Made by a program: the position numbers and the translations under genes | The notes under the pieces: generated by a model | The model's database searches: none | Told to the model about the DNA's origin: nothing | What the model saw: the letters and a program-made list of their open reading frames with translations, nothing else | Shown here: positions 6,008 to 7,532 of the stretch, piece by piece | Numbering within the stretch: the stretch's first letter is position 1 | Layout: each line of letters starts with the position of its first letter | Assembly (NCBI GenBank): GCA_022705265.1 | Contig: JAKJEU010000069.1 | Coordinates: 1 to 7,532 of the forward strand | DNA from: Pseudomonadota bacterium | GTDB taxonomy: Bacteria; Pseudomonadota; Alphaproteobacteria; JAKJEU01 | DNA: 7,532 nucleotides | Reading direction: 5' to 3'

Positions 6008-7225
6008 ATGAGTAACGAAAATGACAAAAGATATGCGTCTTTAAATGCTCATGACAATCACGACCAATATAAGGATTCATCAAATAACCCAATTAAAGAT
6101 GGGGATACTTTTGATGATTATGATCGCGAACAACTTTCAAAAGACTCCAATGGTGATATAGAGGCAATGAATAAAGCTTCAAAGAAAGAATTTGAATTTT
6201 CTGGCAAAAAAAATGAATCCGTTAATAAGGTTCAACCTCAACTTGACAAAGAAACAATAAAAAAATGTGATAGAAAAGTTTTTAATGGATTTGAAAAACA
6301 ATTAAAAGAAGAATATATAAGATCTCTTTGCGAAATCCTCGGATATGAAGGTAACAATAAAGAGGCTTTTGGAAAGCTTTATGATGATTTATTAAAGCTT
6401 AAAAAAGAAGGTGACCAAACAATTGGAAAAAAATTAAATAAGGCTGGGTTTAATCAAGAACAAAGAACCGAAGTTTATGCTTGTATCCAATTATATAAAA
6501 AAGACAAAGAAAACAGCTTACTTTCTGTTATAAAAAAGGATTCTTTTAATAATAAAAAAGAAACAAATTCTAATGAAGAAAAAAAACCTAATATCAAAAA
6601 TGATACCGAACAAAAAAAGGTTAATGACGAGTTAGAAAAAGAAAAAGAAGAAGCAAAAAAAGCCTTAGAAGAATCAAATAGAGCTCAAGAAGTTTTAGTT
6701 TCTGATCCTCTTTCAAGTGTGCATTCAAGCGACCATAAGAAAGTTGAAAAAATGCGCGAAAATATGAGTAATTTTGAAAATAAAATGAATAATGTTTTCG
6801 AAAATAATGAAAAATCATTAAACAGCGTTGAAAAAGCAAAATCCGATACGAAAAAGCTTGAAAAGATTAGAAGCTCAAGAAAAACTCTTGAAAAAAATGT
6901 TGATGAAAAAGATAAATATTTTAATCAAACCGCTGAAAAAGAAAGAAACAGAAACGGCTCTAATGAAAAATCAGTTAGCGAGGATATTAAAAGACTTAAA
7001 TTGGAGCTTATGCCTCAAATAAAGGGAAAGACTGCTAATGCTAATGCGGAAACCGTTATTACTCCTTTGGCAAAAGAAACAACTGCTCAAACTATTTCAA
7101 GTGAAAGAAATCGTAGCATATTGCTTGATTACCAACAATCAAAAGAAAAAAAGGCTCAAAAAGACCAATCAAAAGGTATTCAAAGAACTGGCCAAATGGG
7201 TATGGAGTCACAACGAGCTTCCTAG
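6008..7225 (+). CDS. Hypothetical charged coiled-coil protein with basic C-terminus, 405 aa; possible T4SS substrate or accessory protein
   Basis: I do not recognise a family. There is no signal peptide or membrane segment, so the product is cytoplasmic or leaves the cell by a dedicated machine. Residues 1-78 are Asn/Asp/Lys/Ser-rich and probably disordered. Residues 79-166 look like the only compact domain: helical, with hydrophobic spacing (VFNGFEKQL, SLCEILGYEG, FGKLYDDLLKL, VYACIQLY) and cysteines at 87, 108 and 159. A polar linker (167-200) leads to likely coiled coils at about 201-228 and 243-312, rich in Lys, Glu and Asn. Residues 340-370 are Thr/Ala-rich. The last 28 residues carry seven Lys/Arg against three acidic residues and end in SQRAS. 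Basic C-terminal tails are common in VirB/D4-type type IV substrates, so a secreted effector is possible next to VirB6-like genes. Composition alone does not prove it; a structural or relaxosome accessory role is an alternative. The frame is open throughout and starts behind a good ribosome-binding site. Confidence 0.82.
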   Translation: MSNENDKRYASLNAHDNHDQYKDSSNNPIKDGDTFDDYDREQLSKDSNGDIEAMNKASKKEFEFSGKKNESVNKVQPQLDKETIKKCDRKVFNGFEKQLKEEYIRSLCEILGYEGNNKEAFGKLYDDLLKLKKEGDQTIGKKLNKAGFNQEQRTEVYACIQLYKKDKENSLLSVIKKDSFNNKKETNSNEEKKPNIKNDTEQKKVNDELEKEKEEAKKALEESNRAQEVLVSDPLSSVHSSDHKKVEKMRENMSNFENKMNNVFENNEKSLNSVEKAKSDTKKLEKIRSSRKTLEKNVDEKDKYFNQTAEKERNRNGSNEKSVSEDIKRLKLELMPQIKGKTANANAETVITPLAKETTAQTISSERNRSILLDYQQSKEKKAQKDQSKGIQRTGQMGMESQRAS

Positions 7226-7267
7226 CTTAGTAATTTAATTAAATAGATAAAAATAAATCTTTAATTT

Positions 7268-7272
7268 AAGGA
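7268..7272 (+). promoter_or_regulatory. Ribosome-binding site AAGGA for the partial gene at 7281
   Basis: AAGGA lies 8 nt before the ATG at 7281-7283. With the following TTAAAA it copies the leader of the preceding gene. No TATAAT box or hairpin is apparent in the 55-nt gap 7226-7280, which suggests cotranscription with 6008-7225. Confidence 0.72.
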
Positions 7273-7280
7273 TTAAAAAT

Positions 7281-7532
7281 ATGAGTGAAGAACAAAATAA
7301 TACAATTGAACAACCAGAAAATAATAAATACCAAAGAGCTGAAAATGACATAATTGATGGTATAAACATTTCTGCGGCAAAAGTTGTTAAAGAGCAAAGC
7401 AAAGAGCAAAGCAAAGAGCAAAGCAAAGAAGATGCTCCAGCTCAAAGCAATGAAGGCAATGGCGTAAAAGAAATCGTTAAAAAAGAAAAATCAGGTTTTG
7501 AAAAATTCAAAGATTTCTTCCCAAAATCTGGC
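7281..7532 (+). CDS. Hypothetical hydrophilic protein, N-terminal 84 residues (runs off the window)
   Basis: The frame is open from the ATG at 7281 to the last base of the window, 84 codons. The start follows an AAGGA site with an 8-nt gap. The protein begins MSEEQNNT, resembling MSNENDK of the preceding gene. It is rich in Glu, Asn, Lys and Gln and looks disordered, with no signal peptide. Residues 37-48 are three perfect copies of Lys-Glu-Gln-Ser, encoded by three identical 12-bp units. The visible part ends in a Lys- and Phe-containing segment (GFEKFKDFFPKSG) that may open a folded domain or an amphipathic helix. The similar start and leader suggest it belongs with 6008-7225 as a cotranscribed, related or co-regulated protein. 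Function is unknown, and the domain that could identify it lies beyond the edge. Confidence 0.75.
   Translation, partial: MSEEQNNTIEQPENNKYQRAENDIIDGINISAAKVVKEQSKEQSKEQSKEDAPAQSNEGNGVKEIVKKEKSGFEKFKDFFPKSG
7389..7424 (+). repeat. Three perfect 12-bp tandem repeats (AAAGAGCAAAGC) in frame
   Basis: The unit AAAGAGCAAAGC occurs at 7389-7400, 7401-7412 and 7413-7424 without a mismatch, and a fourth copy begins (AAAGA) before diverging. Each unit is four codons (KEQS), so copy-number changes keep the frame. The absence of synonymous differences points to recent expansion by slippage. Confidence 0.92.

Noticed and set aside
6206..6213. A8 run inside the 405-aa gene as a programmed slippage site
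   Set aside because: Runs of this kind are expected in Lys-rich AT-biased genes. The main frame is open on both sides and no alternative-frame product stands out.

Overview
The window is strongly AT-rich with A-rich coding strands. It holds two divergent gene blocks that meet at a short intergenic region (about 4937-5110). No rRNA, tRNA, transposase or CRISPR array is visible. I cannot name the organism. AT-richness together with tandem VirB6-like genes carrying long hydrophilic extensions resembles the Rickettsiales and other host-associated Alphaproteobacteria. That is an analogy, not a taxonomic call, and a plasmid or integrative conjugative element in another AT-rich proteobacterium is also possible.

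Left block, minus strand, read from about 4970 down to 1: three tightly packed genes that look like one operon. The first (2534-4936, 800 aa) and second (190-2529, 779 aa) are divergent paralogs of the TrbL/VirB6 family, the polytopic inner-membrane component of type IV secretion and conjugation machines. Each has a cleavable-looking signal peptide, a cysteine-bearing region expected to be periplasmic, a multi-helix membrane core with a shared IPLK...LMP...WVFPST(R/K)KY motif, and a long Lys/Asp/Glu/Ser/Asn-rich tail. The third gene (1-164, cut by the window edge) starts with another signal peptide followed closely by a cysteine, and may be a third member of the set or another exported component.

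Right block, plus strand: three genes for soluble, charged proteins that I do not recognise. They are a 265-aa helical protein (5111-5908), a 405-aa mostly disordered and coiled-coil protein with a basic C-terminus (6008-7225), and the N-terminal 84 residues of a further disordered protein carrying a perfect 12-bp triplicate repeat (7281 to the edge). The last two share an almost identical ribosome-binding leader and a similar N-terminus.

The plausible joint reading is a type IV secretion or conjugation locus. The left operon would supply channel components, and the right block may supply accessory proteins, substrates or effectors. Only the VirB6/TrbL assignment rests on recognisable sequence; the role of the right block is inferred from position and composition. 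TATAAT boxes lie upstream of genes 2534-4936, 5111-5908 and 6008-7225, each implying a leader of about 32-35 nt. These agree with the start codons chosen here.
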